50,582 bases of DNA, taken from the NCBI RefSeq assembly GCF_900155545.1, contig NZ_LT732526.1, forward strand, positions 3,303,381 through 3,353,962. The letters are read 5' to 3'. The notes beneath the pieces were generated by a model. That model was not told the origin of the DNA. It searched no databases and saw only the letters and a program-made list of their open reading frames with translations. This DNA comes from Clostridium sp. Marseille-P2415 (GTDB lineage Bacteria; Bacillota; Clostridia; Lachnospirales; Lachnospiraceae). This document shows positions 15,836 to 24,977 of this stretch, piece after piece. Each line of letters starts with the position of its first letter. Position 1 is the first letter of the stretch. Position numbers and translations under genes: made by a program.

Positions 15836-15921
15836 TGCCGGCGACCGGAATCGAACCGGTACGGGAGGTAAGTCCCGCAGGATTTTAAGTCCTGTGCGTC
15901 TGCCAGTTCCGCCACGCCGGC
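15836..15921 (-). tRNA. tRNA-Leu (anticodon TAA)
   Basis: An 86-nt class II tRNA with acceptor GCCGGCG/CGCCGGC, anticodon context ACTTAAAAT giving TAA, a long variable arm (CGGGACTTACCTCCCG) and T-loop GGTTCGATTCC. Confidence 0.94.
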
Positions 15922-15961
15922 ATTCTCATATATAGCGGCAGTTTCCTGCCGCTATACGGAC

Positions 15962-16043
15962 TGGGCGGAGAAGGATTCGAACCTTCGAAGTCGTCGACAA
16001 CAGATTTACAGTCTGCCCCCTTTGGCCGCTCGGGAATCCGCCC
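15962..16043 (-). tRNA. tRNA-Tyr (anticodon GTA)
   Basis: An 82-nt class II tRNA: acceptor GGGCGGA/TCCGCCC, anticodon loop CTGTAAA giving GTA, a variable arm, and T-arm AGGTTCGAATCCT. First gene of a two-tRNA operon. Confidence 0.94.
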
Positions 16044-16070
16044 ATGCTTTTTATGAAGCAAGCGAGTGTT

Positions 16071-16099
16071 ATTTTATCATAGGGACATGAAAAAATCAA
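16071..16099 (-). promoter_or_regulatory. Promoter of the tRNA-Tyr/tRNA-Leu operon
   Basis: Minus strand TTGATT (16099-16094), 17 bp, TAAAAT (16076-16071), about 27 bp upstream of the tRNA-Tyr 5' end. Confidence 0.65.
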
Positions 16100-16124
16100 G
16101 GGTTTTTTGAAAAAAATGAAACAT

Positions 16125-18188
16125 CTAATCCCGGTCAGCCACCAGCAGAATGGAGCTGGTTCCGGGCATGATAACCACCACCTGGCCCCCGCTTACCTCA
16201 TACGGGATCTTCCCGACATTGTAACCGCTCTCATAGGTCAGCATATGGCGGGACATGGTCTCCCCATCCTTTACTCCCAACTGCCATACGGGAATCTTCA
16301 CTTCCCGTTCATCCGAAAGAGTATTGACCGCCACGGCACAGATACTGTCACCGCAGAATCTGCCGTAAGAAATAAGATGGCGTCCGGCCAAAAGCTGTTT
16401 TAACGATCCGAGGCGCAGGGCCGGTATGCTATGATGCAGTCCTGTCATATAGCGGTGAAACTCGATCAGTTCTAAGTCCTCACTGCCCCATGGATAGGTC
16501 CTCCGGTTATCCGGGTCCGTCCAGCCGCAGACGCCGGCCTCATCTCCGTAATAAATCGTGGGCGCTCCGGGCCACGTCATCTGAATCATGACCCCCTCCC
16601 GGAAAATACCGTAATGGATCCCTTCCGAAGCCGCTTCCGGCCCCAGGGAAGACATGCGCCCCACCCGGCCGTTGGTTCTGGTCATAAAACGGGAATGGTC
16701 ATGGTTTGACAGCTCATTCATGGCCGTCAGAAGCGATCCCGACATCATGCGGCTCATATGATAATTCATGGATTTAAAAAAGCTTTCTCCGTCCCCGAAA
16801 AGATCAGGGTTTCTTTCATCGCTGTGTTTTTCCATGCCTGTCAAAAACCAGGTTACCGGCTCCATGAAGGCATCATAATTCATGACCGTATCCCACTGGT
16901 CCCCCTGCAGCCAGCCGGACGGATCGCCGTAATGCTCCGCCAGCACCATGGCTTCCGGATTGGCCTTCTTAACCGTCTGCCGGAAATCCCGCCAGAATTT
17001 ATGATTGTACTCACTGCTGTGGCCCAGATCCGCCGCCACATCAAGACGCCAGCCATCCACATGGTAAGGAGCTGACACCCATTTTGCGGCAATCCGCATA
17101 ATATATTCATAAAGGACAGGGGAATCCTCATAATTAAGCTTTGGAAGCGTGGAATGGCCCCACCAGCCGTCATAGGAGCCGTTATAAGGCCATGCATCTT
17201 CTCTGTTAAATTTAAAAAATGTCCGGTATGGGCTGTCCTTTGAAACGTAAGCACCGGGCTCATATCTTCCGGACATCTCGTATATCCGTTCTCCGTCCAG
17301 CCATTTATTAAAAGAACCGCAATGGTTAAATACACCGTCCAGAATCACCTTCATTCCCCGCCTGTGCACTTCTTCCACAAACCGGGCAAAAAATGCATTG
17401 CTGGCTTCTAAGTTCTCCGGGTCCGTCGTCCGGATCATATACTTTACGGCATTCCTGTTATCCCGATCCTCCGGCTCCACAGTCCGGCCTCCGTCCTTTA
17501 CGATCACGCCATAATGGGGATCAATATGATCATAATCCTGACAGTCGTATTTATGGTTTGAGGGAGATACGAAAATGGGGTTTAGGTAAATCACGTCAAC
17601 ACCCAGATTTTTTAAATAATTCAGCTTATCCCATACCCCCTGCAGATCACCGCCGTAAAAATACCCGACATCCAGCTGGTTCGGATATTTTCCCCAGTCC
17701 TTTACGCCGAAAACCGGCCGGCCGATGTAGATATATTCCTCATCCACCACATCATTGGCCACATCCCCGTTGCAGAACCGGTCCACATAGATCTGGTACA
17801 TAACGGCCCCTTTAGCCCAGTCAGGCGTAGAAAACCCGGGAACAATGCGAAAATGAAATTCCTCCGGATCATCCGCAGAAACCCCCAGCCGGTTGTAATA
17901 ACAGACTTCCCCGCCTTTTACCGCCTTAAAGCTGTAGCTGATTTTTTCATGCCCCGCCGTCAACCGGTATTCATAATAATCAAACAGCCCGTCAGAAGCT
18001 GTCTGATCCATGGCCCGCTCTTCCCCATCGCCATCCTGAATGTAACAGACCTGGTCCACATCATCCTTTGCCGTTCGGAAAAGCAGAATCACATCATCTC
18101 CCTCACCGGGTTCTGCCGGGAACCGGAAATTCTCAGTCTCATCGGTAAATAAAGCATCTCTGTTCAACGCCTCAGCCTGGAAGCACAT
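16125..18188 (-). CDS. GH13 alpha-glycosidase (neopullulanase/maltogenic amylase-like)
   Basis: 687 aa from ATG 18188, with AAAGGAAA upstream; an in-frame ATG at 18254 would overlap the promoter. Residues about 15-125 are a CBM34-like N-terminal beta domain. The GH13 barrel follows, with LNPIFVSPSNHKYDCQDY, the nucleophile Asp in VDGWRLDVA, the acid/base Glu in VLAEHYG, and the third Asp in LSNHDHSR. A C-terminal beta domain completes it. No signal peptide, so a cytoplasmic enzyme cutting maltodextrin, pullulan or cyclodextrin-type substrates. No sugar transporter is adjacent. Confidence 0.9.
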   Translation of the reverse strand: MCFQAEALNRDALFTDETENFRFPAEPGEGDDVILLFRTAKDDVDQVCYIQDGDGEERAMDQTASDGLFDYYEYRLTAGHEKISYSFKAVKGGEVCYYNRLGVSADDPEEFHFRIVPGFSTPDWAKGAVMYQIYVDRFCNGDVANDVVDEEYIYIGRPVFGVKDWGKYPNQLDVGYFYGGDLQGVWDKLNYLKNLGVDVIYLNPIFVSPSNHKYDCQDYDHIDPHYGVIVKDGGRTVEPEDRDNRNAVKYMIRTTDPENLEASNAFFARFVEEVHRRGMKVILDGVFNHCGSFNKWLDGERIYEMSGRYEPGAYVSKDSPYRTFFKFNREDAWPYNGSYDGWWGHSTLPKLNYEDSPVLYEYIMRIAAKWVSAPYHVDGWRLDVAADLGHSSEYNHKFWRDFRQTVKKANPEAMVLAEHYGDPSGWLQGDQWDTVMNYDAFMEPVTWFLTGMEKHSDERNPDLFGDGESFFKSMNYHMSRMMSGSLLTAMNELSNHDHSRFMTRTNGRVGRMSSLGPEAASEGIHYGIFREGVMIQMTWPGAPTIYYGDEAGVCGWTDPDNRRTYPWGSEDLELIEFHRYMTGLHHSIPALRLGSLKQLLAGRHLISYGRFCGDSICAVAVNTLSDEREVKIPVWQLGVKDGETMSRHMLTYESGYNVGKIPYEVSGGQVVVIMPGTSSILLVADRD

Positions 18189-18225
18189 ATGATTTTCATT
18201 TCCTTTCTCGTCATCTATACGCTCT

Positions 18226-18254
18226 ATTCTATCTGATTGAATCCAAATATACAA
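18226..18254 (-). promoter_or_regulatory. Promoter of the GH13 gene
   Basis: Minus strand TTGTAT (18254-18249), 17 bp, TAGAAT (18231-18226), placed between an upstream terminator and the gene start at 18188. Confidence 0.55.
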
Positions 18255-18279
18255 CCCCGCCTTTTCCGGAAAAAGACAG

Positions 18280-18308
18280 AAAAAACGGCCAGCGGGGTAG
18301 CTGACCGT
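18280..18308 (-). terminator. Terminator insulating the GH13 gene
   Basis: Minus strand ACGGTCAGC (18308-18300) pairs with GCTGGCCGT (18293-18285), with one G-T pair, followed by TTTTTT. It would stop read-through from the ftsH operon. The 170 bp between this and the next terminator hold nothing recognisable. Confidence 0.7.
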
Positions 18309-18477
18309 TTTTCGGAGAAGGTATTTCGTTTCTTATGGGGTGTAGCAAAAACTATATAATGTATTGGGGGGGTTTACGATTATTAATATACCATGTCCCG
18401 CAAAATAAGTGTGCACAAACATCATTTTTTTCATACTTGATTTTTATGCATTTTTGCCCTGCCTTCTCATCAGATAC

Positions 18478-18532
18478 AAAAAAGCGCAGACTCCCTGGTA
18501 AAAACTTAGATATTTTACCGGATTCTGCGCTT
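18478..18532 (-). terminator. Terminator of the spoIIE-tilS-hpt-ftsH operon
   Basis: Minus strand AAGCGCAGA (18532-18524) pairs with TCTGCGCTT (18490-18482), with an inner GGTAAAA/TTTTACC stem, followed by a T run. It lies 28 bp after the ftsH stop. Confidence 0.75.
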
Positions 18533-18560
18533 CTATCGCTTTCAGGCTGACAGAGGGTTC

Positions 18561-20381
18561 CTAACCTTCCGCTGCAGCAGTAAACAGACTTTCAAATTCC
18601 TGCTGGCCAATCTTTTCCTTTTCTATGAGCAGCTGACAGCAGGCATGAAGGACATTTTCATGTTTTAAAATGATATCCTTCGCCTTTTCATAGCACTCAT
18701 CGATGATCCGCTTCACTTCATTGTCAATGGTATTCGCAACCTGGCCGCCATAGTTCTTGGTATGGGCCAGATCCCGGCCGATAAAGACTTCATCGCCGTC
18801 ATTATCATAGTTTATCATGCCAACCCTGTCGGACATGCCGTACTGGGTCACCATGGCCCGGGCCATTGCGGTCGCCTGCTTGATGTCCTGGGAAGCTCCG
18901 GTGGTGATATCACCGAAAATAATCTCTTCCGCGATCCTGCCGCCTAAATCTACCATAATATCCTGCAGCATCTTGCCTCTTGTATTAAACATATGATCTC
19001 TTTCCGGCAATGGCATGGTATATCCGGCCGCGCTGACTCCCGTGGGAATGATGGAAATGGTATGCACAGGCCCTTCATCCGGAAGTAAGTGAAACAGAAT
19101 CGCATGGCCTGCCTCATGGTATGCCGTGATCCTCTTTTCCTTCTCGGTTATTACCTTGCTCTTCTTCTCGGCTCCAATGCCGACCTTCACAAAAGCCTTA
19201 TCAATATCGGCCTGATTGATATATTTCTTGCTGTTTCTGGCCGCATTGATGGCTGCTTCATTCATAAGGTTCTCTAAATCCGCACCGGTGAATCCGGCCG
19301 TTGTCTGGGCGATTCTCTTTAAATCCACATCTTCTCCCAGGGGCTTTTCCTTGGAGTGAACCTTTAAGATTTCCTCTCTTCCCTTCACATCGGGCCTTCC
19401 GACGCCCACCTTCCGGTCAAAACGTCCGGGACGCAGAATCGCCGGATCCAGAATGTCCACACGGTTTGTCGCAGCCATAACGATGATCCCTTCATTGATC
19501 CCGAAGCCGTCCATCTCAACCAGAAGCTGGTTTAAGGTCTGCTCCCTCTCGTCATGTCCTCCGCCCATACCGGTACCCCTTCGGCGGGCAACTGCGTCGA
19601 TTTCATCAATAAATATGATACATGGGGCGTGCTTTTTCCCCTCTTCAAATAAATCCCTCACCCGGGAAGCGCCGACACCGACAAACATTTCCACAAAGTC
19701 GGAACCTGAAATGGAGAAAAACGGGACCCCTGCTTCTCCTGCCACTGCCTTGGCAAGAAGGGTCTTACCTGTTCCGGGAGGTCCTACAAGAAGGATCCCT
19801 TTCGGAATACGGGCTCCCACACTGGTATATTTCTGAGGATTCTTTAAGAAGTCCACCACCTCTTCCAGTTCCTCTTTTTCCTCTTCGAGCCCGGCTACCT
19901 TGCTGAAATTCACCTTATTGGCATCTTTTGCAAGATGGGCCCGGCTTCTTCCAAAATTCATCATTTTTGCATTGGCGCTTCCGGCCCCTGCCCTGGCATT
20001 CATTAACATGAAAAGAAAAACCAAAGCTACCGCTGTTAAAATCAGCGGCAGAGTAATGGTCAGGAATAAATTTTCCTTCTGTACTGCATCCACCGTATAG
20101 GTGATTCCATTGCGGTCCAAACGATCCTGAATCTCAATCACATTGGATACATTGGCCTGTTTTGACGAGCCGTCGGTCATGGCCATCTCGATCCTTCCCG
20201 TTGGAGGCGGATCGTTCTGCCTGATCGTTGCTGAGGCTATGGTTCCATTGTCAATCGCCTGCATTAACTCCTGGTTGGTGACGATTTCACTCTTTTGGGG
20301 CAGCTTACTGGCAAATATAAGCATGATAACCAGAAGGAGCAGAAATCCCAAGCCTCTGAATGGTTGCTGTTGTTTCAACAT
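18561..20381 (-). CDS. ftsH: ATP-dependent zinc metalloprotease FtsH
   Basis: 606 aa. Two N-terminal transmembrane helices (about 11-26 and 105-127) flank a short extracytoplasmic domain. The AAA+ domain follows, with Walker A GPPGTGKT, Walker [12 protein letters not shown], and an SRH with PGRFDR. The zinc protease motif HEAGH is near residue 428. FtsH degrades misfolded membrane proteins and regulators and helps control sporulation in Firmicutes. It is the last gene of the conserved tilS-hpt-ftsH group; the gap to hpt is 9 bp. Confidence 0.97.
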   Translation of the reverse strand: MLKQQQPFRGLGFLLLLVIMLIFASKLPQKSEIVTNQELMQAIDNGTIASATIRQNDPPPTGRIEMAMTDGSSKQANVSNVIEIQDRLDRNGITYTVDAVQKENLFLTITLPLILTAVALVFLFMLMNARAGAGSANAKMMNFGRSRAHLAKDANKVNFSKVAGLEEEKEELEEVVDFLKNPQKYTSVGARIPKGILLVGPPGTGKTLLAKAVAGEAGVPFFSISGSDFVEMFVGVGASRVRDLFEEGKKHAPCIIFIDEIDAVARRRGTGMGGGHDEREQTLNQLLVEMDGFGINEGIIVMAATNRVDILDPAILRPGRFDRKVGVGRPDVKGREEILKVHSKEKPLGEDVDLKRIAQTTAGFTGADLENLMNEAAINAARNSKKYINQADIDKAFVKVGIGAEKKSKVITEKEKRITAYHEAGHAILFHLLPDEGPVHTISIIPTGVSAAGYTMPLPERDHMFNTRGKMLQDIMVDLGGRIAEEIIFGDITTGASQDIKQATAMARAMVTQYGMSDRVGMINYDNDGDEVFIGRDLAHTKNYGGQVANTIDNEVKRIIDECYEKAKDIILKHENVLHACCQLLIEKEKIGQQEFESLFTAAAEG

Positions 20382-20390
20382 GCTGCCTCC

Positions 20391-20918
20391 TTATTGCTGT
20401 TCTATAACTCCAATATATGGCAAATTCCTATATATCTGATCGTAATCAAGACCATATCCAATGATAAACTCATCCGGCACAGTGAAACAGGTGTATTTCA
20501 CTTCCACCTGCTTTTTCACCCGGCGCTCCGGTTTATCAAGCAGCGTACAGAGCTGAATGCTGTTAGGATTTCTCTGCTTTAACACCTCGATCAGATAGGA
20601 CAGGGTATTGCCGGAATCGATGATATCCTCCACAATCAATACATCCTTTCCTTCGATGGGATCATCTAAGTCCTTAACGATCTTAACGATCCCACTGGAC
20701 ACCGTTCCGGCGCCGTAACTGGATACGGACATGAAATCCATGGTAAGCGGCAGTCTGATCCGCTTTGCGAGCTCACAGGTAAAGAAAACGCCTCCTTTTA
20801 AAATGCAGATCAGATGAAGGGGTTTTCCCTCGTAATCCCTGCTGATCTCATCTGCTACTTCCTTTACTCTTTCCGCTACCTCTTCCTCTGATAACAATAC
20901 ACGTATCTTATCATCCAT
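20391..20918 (-). CDS. hpt: Hypoxanthine phosphoribosyltransferase
   Basis: 175 aa from ATG 20918, with AGAGGAAAAG upstream; it overlaps the tilS stop by a few bases. The PRPP-binding motif VLIVEDIIDSGNTL lies near residue 95, and the active-site loop region is SVSSYGAG. It salvages hypoxanthine and guanine to IMP and GMP. In Bacillus, HprT and TilS are encoded together and co-regulate ftsH; the same order is kept here. Confidence 0.95.
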   Translation of the reverse strand: MDDKIRVLLSEEEVAERVKEVADEISRDYEGKPLHLICILKGGVFFTCELAKRIRLPLTMDFMSVSSYGAGTVSSGIVKIVKDLDDPIEGKDVLIVEDIIDSGNTLSYLIEVLKQRNPNSIQLCTLLDKPERRVKKQVEVKYTCFTVPDEFIIGYGLDYDQIYRNLPYIGVIEQQ

Positions 20919-22338
20919 TGTCTTTTCCTCTTTTCTGCCCATGCTTTTTGTGCATAATGGTATGCCCGGAGGGCGTTCCTCCGTCTAGCTGCATTTGTAT
21001 TACTGTATGGGTATCATCTGTTATCTTATAGTATTCACTGATCCGGTATCCGATGACCCAGAGAACATGGGAACCATCTGCCACCAGCGGTATTTTCCCC
21101 CGTTCCTCCTTCGGAATCTTTTCATCGATCATAAATGCCTTGACGGTCTTTCTTCCACCTCCGGCCAGTGTGATGTAATCTCCGGTTTCCCGATACCTCA
21201 CAGAAAGTGCACATTTGATTTTATCATAATCAAACCATTTCGTACACCCGTTTTTGGGAATTTCCTGGCCTTTTTTATAGGGAAAGACCGTAAAATCCAG
21301 TTTTGGAAGCGGAAAACTGCACTCGTTTTCCACCAAATCTCCCTGATTTTTCTTTTTTATCCACAATTCACTCACTGTCCGCACCGCAATGAGCCCATGG
21401 GGAAGATCCACCTGCCTGCCGGAAGGCCCCGAAAGCAGGGCAGCCGCACTTTCCACGTGAGTCATGGTAATATCTTTCATGGATTCATTGACCGACCGGA
21501 TCATCCTTCGGATCACATAATTCTTTATTATGTCGTCCTCCGTTAAAAGCATCTCTACCCCGGCTTTGCACGCCAGGCACGTTCCGGCCGCATCCGTTTC
21601 CCGCTTTCCACAGGCCTTTAACACGCTCTCCGCCTGTTTTTCCAGATAAGCGTCCGCTTTTGCAGCCATTTCCCCTGCATGGACGATGTTTTCCCCTGCC
21701 CGGCTGTTGATCTGTTCTTTGATGGAGGGAAGGATCTGGCTCCGCAGGCGGTTTCTCACATAATCCAGGGAAGCATTGGTGGAGTCCTCACAATAAGATA
21801 TCCCTTTTTCCTCCAGATATGCAAGAATTTCTCCCCTCCCTACGGACAACAGCGGCCGGACAATTCTCTCCCGTACGGGACGCATTCCGCCTAACCCCTT
21901 CAGTCCGGTCCCCCGGAACAGGTTATACAGAATGGTCTCCGCCTGATCATCCGCATGATGGGCTACCGCTATTTTGGTTCCCCCAAAGGCCAGACGCTCT
22001 CTCTCAAAGATCTCATACCGCAAATGCCTGCCGGCTTCCTCCACCGACATCCCATGTTCCCTGGCATAAAGCGCGGCATCCACCCGGACGCATGCAAAAG
22101 CGATTCCCAGCTCTTTGGAAAGCTGACCGGCATAAAGACTGTCCCGGTCCGCCTCTTTCCCTCTTAATCCATGATGAACATGGACTGCTTTTAATTCCAG
22201 TCCAAGCTCTTCCTTAAGCTCATTTAAGACTATAAGAAGACAGACCGAATCGGCTCCTCCGGAAAGCGCCACGATGACGCGGTCCCCCGGAGTGAACAGC
22301 CGGTTCCGTCTGATAAAATCCAATATCTTTCCGTACAT
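20911..22338 (-). CDS. tilS: tRNA(Ile)-lysidine synthetase
   Basis: 475 aa. The N-terminal PP-loop ATPase motif SGGADSVCLL is at residues 26-35, with HVHHGLRG and the AHHADDQAETIL zinc/ATP-site motif after it. The C-terminal substrate-binding domain ends near VIGYRISEYYKI. It converts C34 of the CAU-anticodon tRNA-Ile to lysidine and is essential for decoding AUA. It lies between spoIIE and hpt, the standard Firmicutes order. Confidence 0.95.
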   Translation of the reverse strand: MYGKILDFIRRNRLFTPGDRVIVALSGGADSVCLLIVLNELKEELGLELKAVHVHHGLRGKEADRDSLYAGQLSKELGIAFACVRVDAALYAREHGMSVEEAGRHLRYEIFERERLAFGGTKIAVAHHADDQAETILYNLFRGTGLKGLGGMRPVRERIVRPLLSVGRGEILAYLEEKGISYCEDSTNASLDYVRNRLRSQILPSIKEQINSRAGENIVHAGEMAAKADAYLEKQAESVLKACGKRETDAAGTCLACKAGVEMLLTEDDIIKNYVIRRMIRSVNESMKDITMTHVESAAALLSGPSGRQVDLPHGLIAVRTVSELWIKKKNQGDLVENECSFPLPKLDFTVFPYKKGQEIPKNGCTKWFDYDKIKCALSVRYRETGDYITLAGGGRKTVKAFMIDEKIPKEERGKIPLVADGSHVLWVIGYRISEYYKITDDTHTVIQMQLDGGTPSGHTIMHKKHGQKRGKDNG

Positions 22339-22412
22339 TCATCCACCTTCCTTAGTTGATTTTCTCCCCTCTCTACTATAAATATACCCGCAAAACATGT
22401 CTGTTGCAATTA

Positions 22413-23828
22413 TTATTTTCTTTTCCATATGCCGGCTGTCAGAACCGTCATGTCATCAGCCGCCTTTTCGGCAAAGGATCTTGCGAACAAAAGAATCCGG
22501 TCCGCCATGTCCTGAGGATTCTTGACCGGCATTCCGGCAATGAATTCCTGAAGCATCAGTTCCTTGTCATCCGCCGGAAGAGCGTCCAGAATACCGTCAC
22601 TGACCATAATGATCCGGTTATCATCCCACAGCTTTTTAGACAGCAGAACCGGCTCCACCGGGTTTAAGATGCCCATGGGAACCTCGCCGGCCTCCAAACG
22701 CTCCACTCCTTTTTCGCTGAGGATATACGTAGCCGCTGCTCCCAGCTTCATGGCCTCCATAATTCCGGTTTTCAAATCAATACAGCACAAGTCCAGGGTA
22801 GCCGGATGCTGGGAAATACCTGTCAGCAGTAAAACGGTATTTACCATCTTAAGCGCCGCCCTTGCTGAAAATCCTGCTTCTAAAAGCCTCTGGGTCAGTT
22901 CGATCACCTGCCTGCTTTCTTCCTCTGCGGCCTTGCCGCTTCCCATGCCGTCTGACAGGCTCAGTATGGCTTGTCCCGGCTGGACCTGTCCAAAGGTGTA
23001 ATTGTCCCCGGATACCTCTTCCCCGCTTTTTATTGCCTTGGCGGCGCCGTAGATTACCTGGTATTCGCCTTTTTCAACAAACCGTATGGTATCGGCCTGT
23101 TTTGTTACCAGGTTCCTGCCGTCGGGAGCCACCGTCCATTCGCCTTCCTCTATGGCATCCTCCAGGACTTCTGCAGCCTCCTTCACGGTCACACACCGGC
23201 CGTTCATGGTTCTCATGGTCAGATATGCTTCCCTCTGCTGATTCTCGTATTCCAGGATCAGCATCTTTTCTATGATAATGTGATTGCGGCGGAATGCCCG
23301 CTTTATTTCTTCCTCCCATTCCGGGGTTATGTCAACTGCATGCTCCACCTGATGTGAAAATTCTTCCAGGATCACGGCCAGCTCCTTAAACTGGACGATC
23401 ACCGCATCGCGGCTCTCCAGGAAACGGTTCTTCCAAGCCAGATTCATGGTGGCTCTTCCAAGCCCCCGGTTTAACTGGACCATGTATTCGTCCTTCCTTT
23501 TGCAGGTTTCCAGAAAAAAACGGGGCATGTCCCCGTAGTCCACGCTCCCTTTATGCTCAAACGCACGAATCAGATACTGCAGATAATATTGATTGTCCTG
23601 TTCTTTACCGGGATACACAATGCATTTGTTACAGCCTGCGCATACCATGGCTGCCGCTGTCTGAAGAGCCGCGACGCCATCTTCCTTCGTAAGTCCCTGT
23701 TCTGCGGACAGGTCATCTGTGCACGCTCTGGCAAGCTCTCCCAATGAATTTGCCATGTCGTTTAATCTCTTTGCCGTATATACATTCACATCAGCCATAT
23801 CGTGATGTGCCGCCTTACGTCTGAACAC
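22413..23828 (-). CDS. spoIIE: SpoIIE-type PP2C phosphatase without the membrane domain
   Basis: 471 aa from a GTG start 6 nt after GGAGGG. Position between divIC and tilS, and sequence, identify it as SpoIIE, which dephosphorylates SpoIIAA to activate sigma-F in the forespore. The PP2C domain is at about 265-470 (SLSDGMGSGKAAEEES; VSDGILDALPADDKE; DDMTVLTAGIWK). Residues 1 to about 260 are the soluble middle region with cysteines CAGCNKC. The classical protein is about 800 aa with about ten N-terminal membrane helices; none is present here or in the 107 bp upstream. Confidence 0.9.
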   Translation of the reverse strand: MFRRKAAHHDMADVNVYTAKRLNDMANSLGELARACTDDLSAEQGLTKEDGVAALQTAAAMVCAGCNKCIVYPGKEQDNQYYLQYLIRAFEHKGSVDYGDMPRFFLETCKRKDEYMVQLNRGLGRATMNLAWKNRFLESRDAVIVQFKELAVILEEFSHQVEHAVDITPEWEEEIKRAFRRNHIIIEKMLILEYENQQREAYLTMRTMNGRCVTVKEAAEVLEDAIEEGEWTVAPDGRNLVTKQADTIRFVEKGEYQVIYGAAKAIKSGEEVSGDNYTFGQVQPGQAILSLSDGMGSGKAAEEESRQVIELTQRLLEAGFSARAALKMVNTVLLLTGISQHPATLDLCCIDLKTGIMEAMKLGAAATYILSEKGVERLEAGEVPMGILNPVEPVLLSKKLWDDNRIIMVSDGILDALPADDKELMLQEFIAGMPVKNPQDMADRILLFARSFAEKAADDMTVLTAGIWKRK

Positions 23829-23864
23829 AAAAATCCCTCCTGCCTGTTACATGCTTTAAACCAC

Positions 23865-23931
23865 ATTATATACAGGGGGGAGGGAAATATTTGTCAAAAC
23901 AGCTGATTCCATCTTTAAAATTGTACGACAA
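23865..23931 (-). promoter_or_regulatory. spoIIE promoter with 21-bp spacer and Spo0A-like box
   Basis: Minus strand TTGACA (23897-23892) and TATAAT (23870-23865) are 21 bp apart. Spacing of 21-22 bp is known for the Spo0A-activated B. subtilis spoIIE and spoIIG promoters. Upstream, TTGTCGTACAA (23931-23921) resembles a 0A box (TGTCGAA). The sequence over the -35 reads TTTGTCAAAA on the other strand, a weaker match. Confidence 0.65.
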
Positions 23932-23934
23932 TAT

Positions 23935-24258
23935 TTACTGCCTTTGTGACGGTTTTAGCAGAATCTCGTCAGGATTTACAAGTCCCAGCTTCTGCTTTGC
24001 CACTTCTTCGATATATTGTTTTGTCTGCACATAAACACGGTATTCCTCTAACTCCTTGGCCCGTTCCTGTTCCTTGTCCACCTGAGCCTGGAGGTTTTCC
24101 AGACGAAGCCGGTACTCCTGCTCCTTTTCCTTCAGTGTGACTCCCTTTAAGGTAACGATCACTGCAAGGCTGAATACGACGAAGGTGATACCAATAAGGG
24201 CCATGCGGTTGCCCCATTTATCTTTTCTTTTTCTTCTTGATTTTCCCATCTCGCTCAT
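23935..24258 (-). CDS. divIC: Septum formation initiator DivIC (FtsB-like)
   Basis: 107 aa from ATG 24258 (MSEMGKSRRKRKDK), with GGTGA 5 nt upstream. A basic N terminus, one membrane helix (MALIGITFVVFSLAVIVTL), then an extracellular coiled coil (KEKEQEYRLRLENLQAQVDK...) and the NPDEILL tail. It forms the FtsL/DivIB/DivIC division subcomplex. It follows yabQ by 17 bp, the usual arrangement. Confidence 0.9.
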   Translation of the reverse strand: MSEMGKSRRKRKDKWGNRMALIGITFVVFSLAVIVTLKGVTLKEKEQEYRLRLENLQAQVDKEQERAKELEEYRVYVQTKQYIEEVAKQKLGLVNPDEILLKPSQRQ

Positions 24259-24275
24259 ACAATCACCAGTCAATC

Positions 24276-24632
24276 CTACTGCCGCCTCTTCCGGCGGATA
24301 CACTTATTCATTTTTATTTTAAGATATTTCCTGAAGTTTTTCAAGAACTTTAGAAAAAACCTGCTGATCATTCTGTCATACAGAAACATTCCCATAAATA
24401 CTCCGGTAATGACATATCCTCTTAATTCTCCGTCATTCTGTTCATACAGCAGGGAAAATGTAATGAGCGCAGCATAAATCCAGTATATCATGTCCTCTAT
24501 TCCTATAAAAGCATAGGAATGAGGGATAAAAATACGGAAAATACGTAACAGGTCATATGTCATCATAAGCCCTGCGCCCGTTAAAAAGCTGTAGAGCAGA
24601 AGTTTTACTTCATATACGATATGAACGCTCAT
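24276..24632 (-). CDS. yabQ: Spore cortex biosynthesis protein YabQ
   Basis: 118 aa with three or four membrane helices (LLLYSFLTGAGLMMTYDLLRIF; IYWIYAALITFSLLY; GYVITGVFMGMFLYD) and a basic C terminus. YabQ is a sporulation membrane protein needed for cortex formation. It is located between yabP and divIC as in other spore formers. Confidence 0.9.
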   Translation of the reverse strand: MSVHIVYEVKLLLYSFLTGAGLMMTYDLLRIFRIFIPHSYAFIGIEDMIYWIYAALITFSLLYEQNDGELRGYVITGVFMGMFLYDRMISRFFLKFLKNFRKYLKIKMNKCIRRKRRQ

Positions 24633-24649
24633 ATGACTCCTTCTGATTC

Positions 24650-24934
24650 TTATTTAAACAGCCTGGAAAGCAGGGGTTCCCCGGACCTGCGCAGCGCTTC
24701 GTTGGAAGAATAGGTAAGGCTCTCTATATTGCCGTTTAAGTCCACCTCTCCTTTTTCCAGTGTCAGACGGCTGACATGAAGCTCCTTTCCTTTAAGGGTA
24801 AGGATCCCCATATCGGTGTCTAAAACCACCTGGTTCTCATCAAAGGATACTACTTCCCGGATGCCTGTCATTGTACCGGAAGCCCGGTTTTCTATTGTCA
24901 GCCTGTGAGGGCGGATATTCATCTTTTCTTCCAT
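24650..24934 (-). CDS. yabP: Sporulation protein YabP
   Basis: 94 aa with the YabP/YqfC core (PHRLTIENRASGTMTGIREVVSFDENQVVLDTDMG split over residues 9-43, then LTLKGKELHVSRLTLEKGEVDLNGNIESL). It is expressed in the mother cell in Bacillus and linked to cortex/coat formation. The start ATG is 8 nt after AGGAGG, but that ribosome binding site is inside a perfect hairpin (24943-24977). Confidence 0.92.
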   Translation of the reverse strand: MEEKMNIRPHRLTIENRASGTMTGIREVVSFDENQVVLDTDMGILTLKGKELHVSRLTLEKGEVDLNGNIESLTYSSNEALRRSGEPLLSRLFK

Positions 24935-24942
24935 AAGAAAAA

Positions 24943-24977
24943 CCTCCTAATATACCTGTCTAAAGTATATTAGGAGG
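24943..24977 (-). promoter_or_regulatory. Perfect hairpin sequestering the yabP ribosome binding site
   Basis: On the minus strand CCTCCTAATATAC (24977-24965) pairs perfectly, over 13 bp, with GTATATTAGGAGG (24955-24943) across a 9-nt loop, followed directly by TTTTT. The 3' arm holds the yabP AGGAGG. The structure could act as an intrinsic terminator after rqcP, as a translational lock on yabP, or both. Confidence 0.75.

Noticed and set aside
15610-15915. Minus-strand open frame beside tRNA-Leu
   Set aside because: It begins inside the tRNA-Leu gene (its first residues are the tRNA read as codons) and shows no family features.
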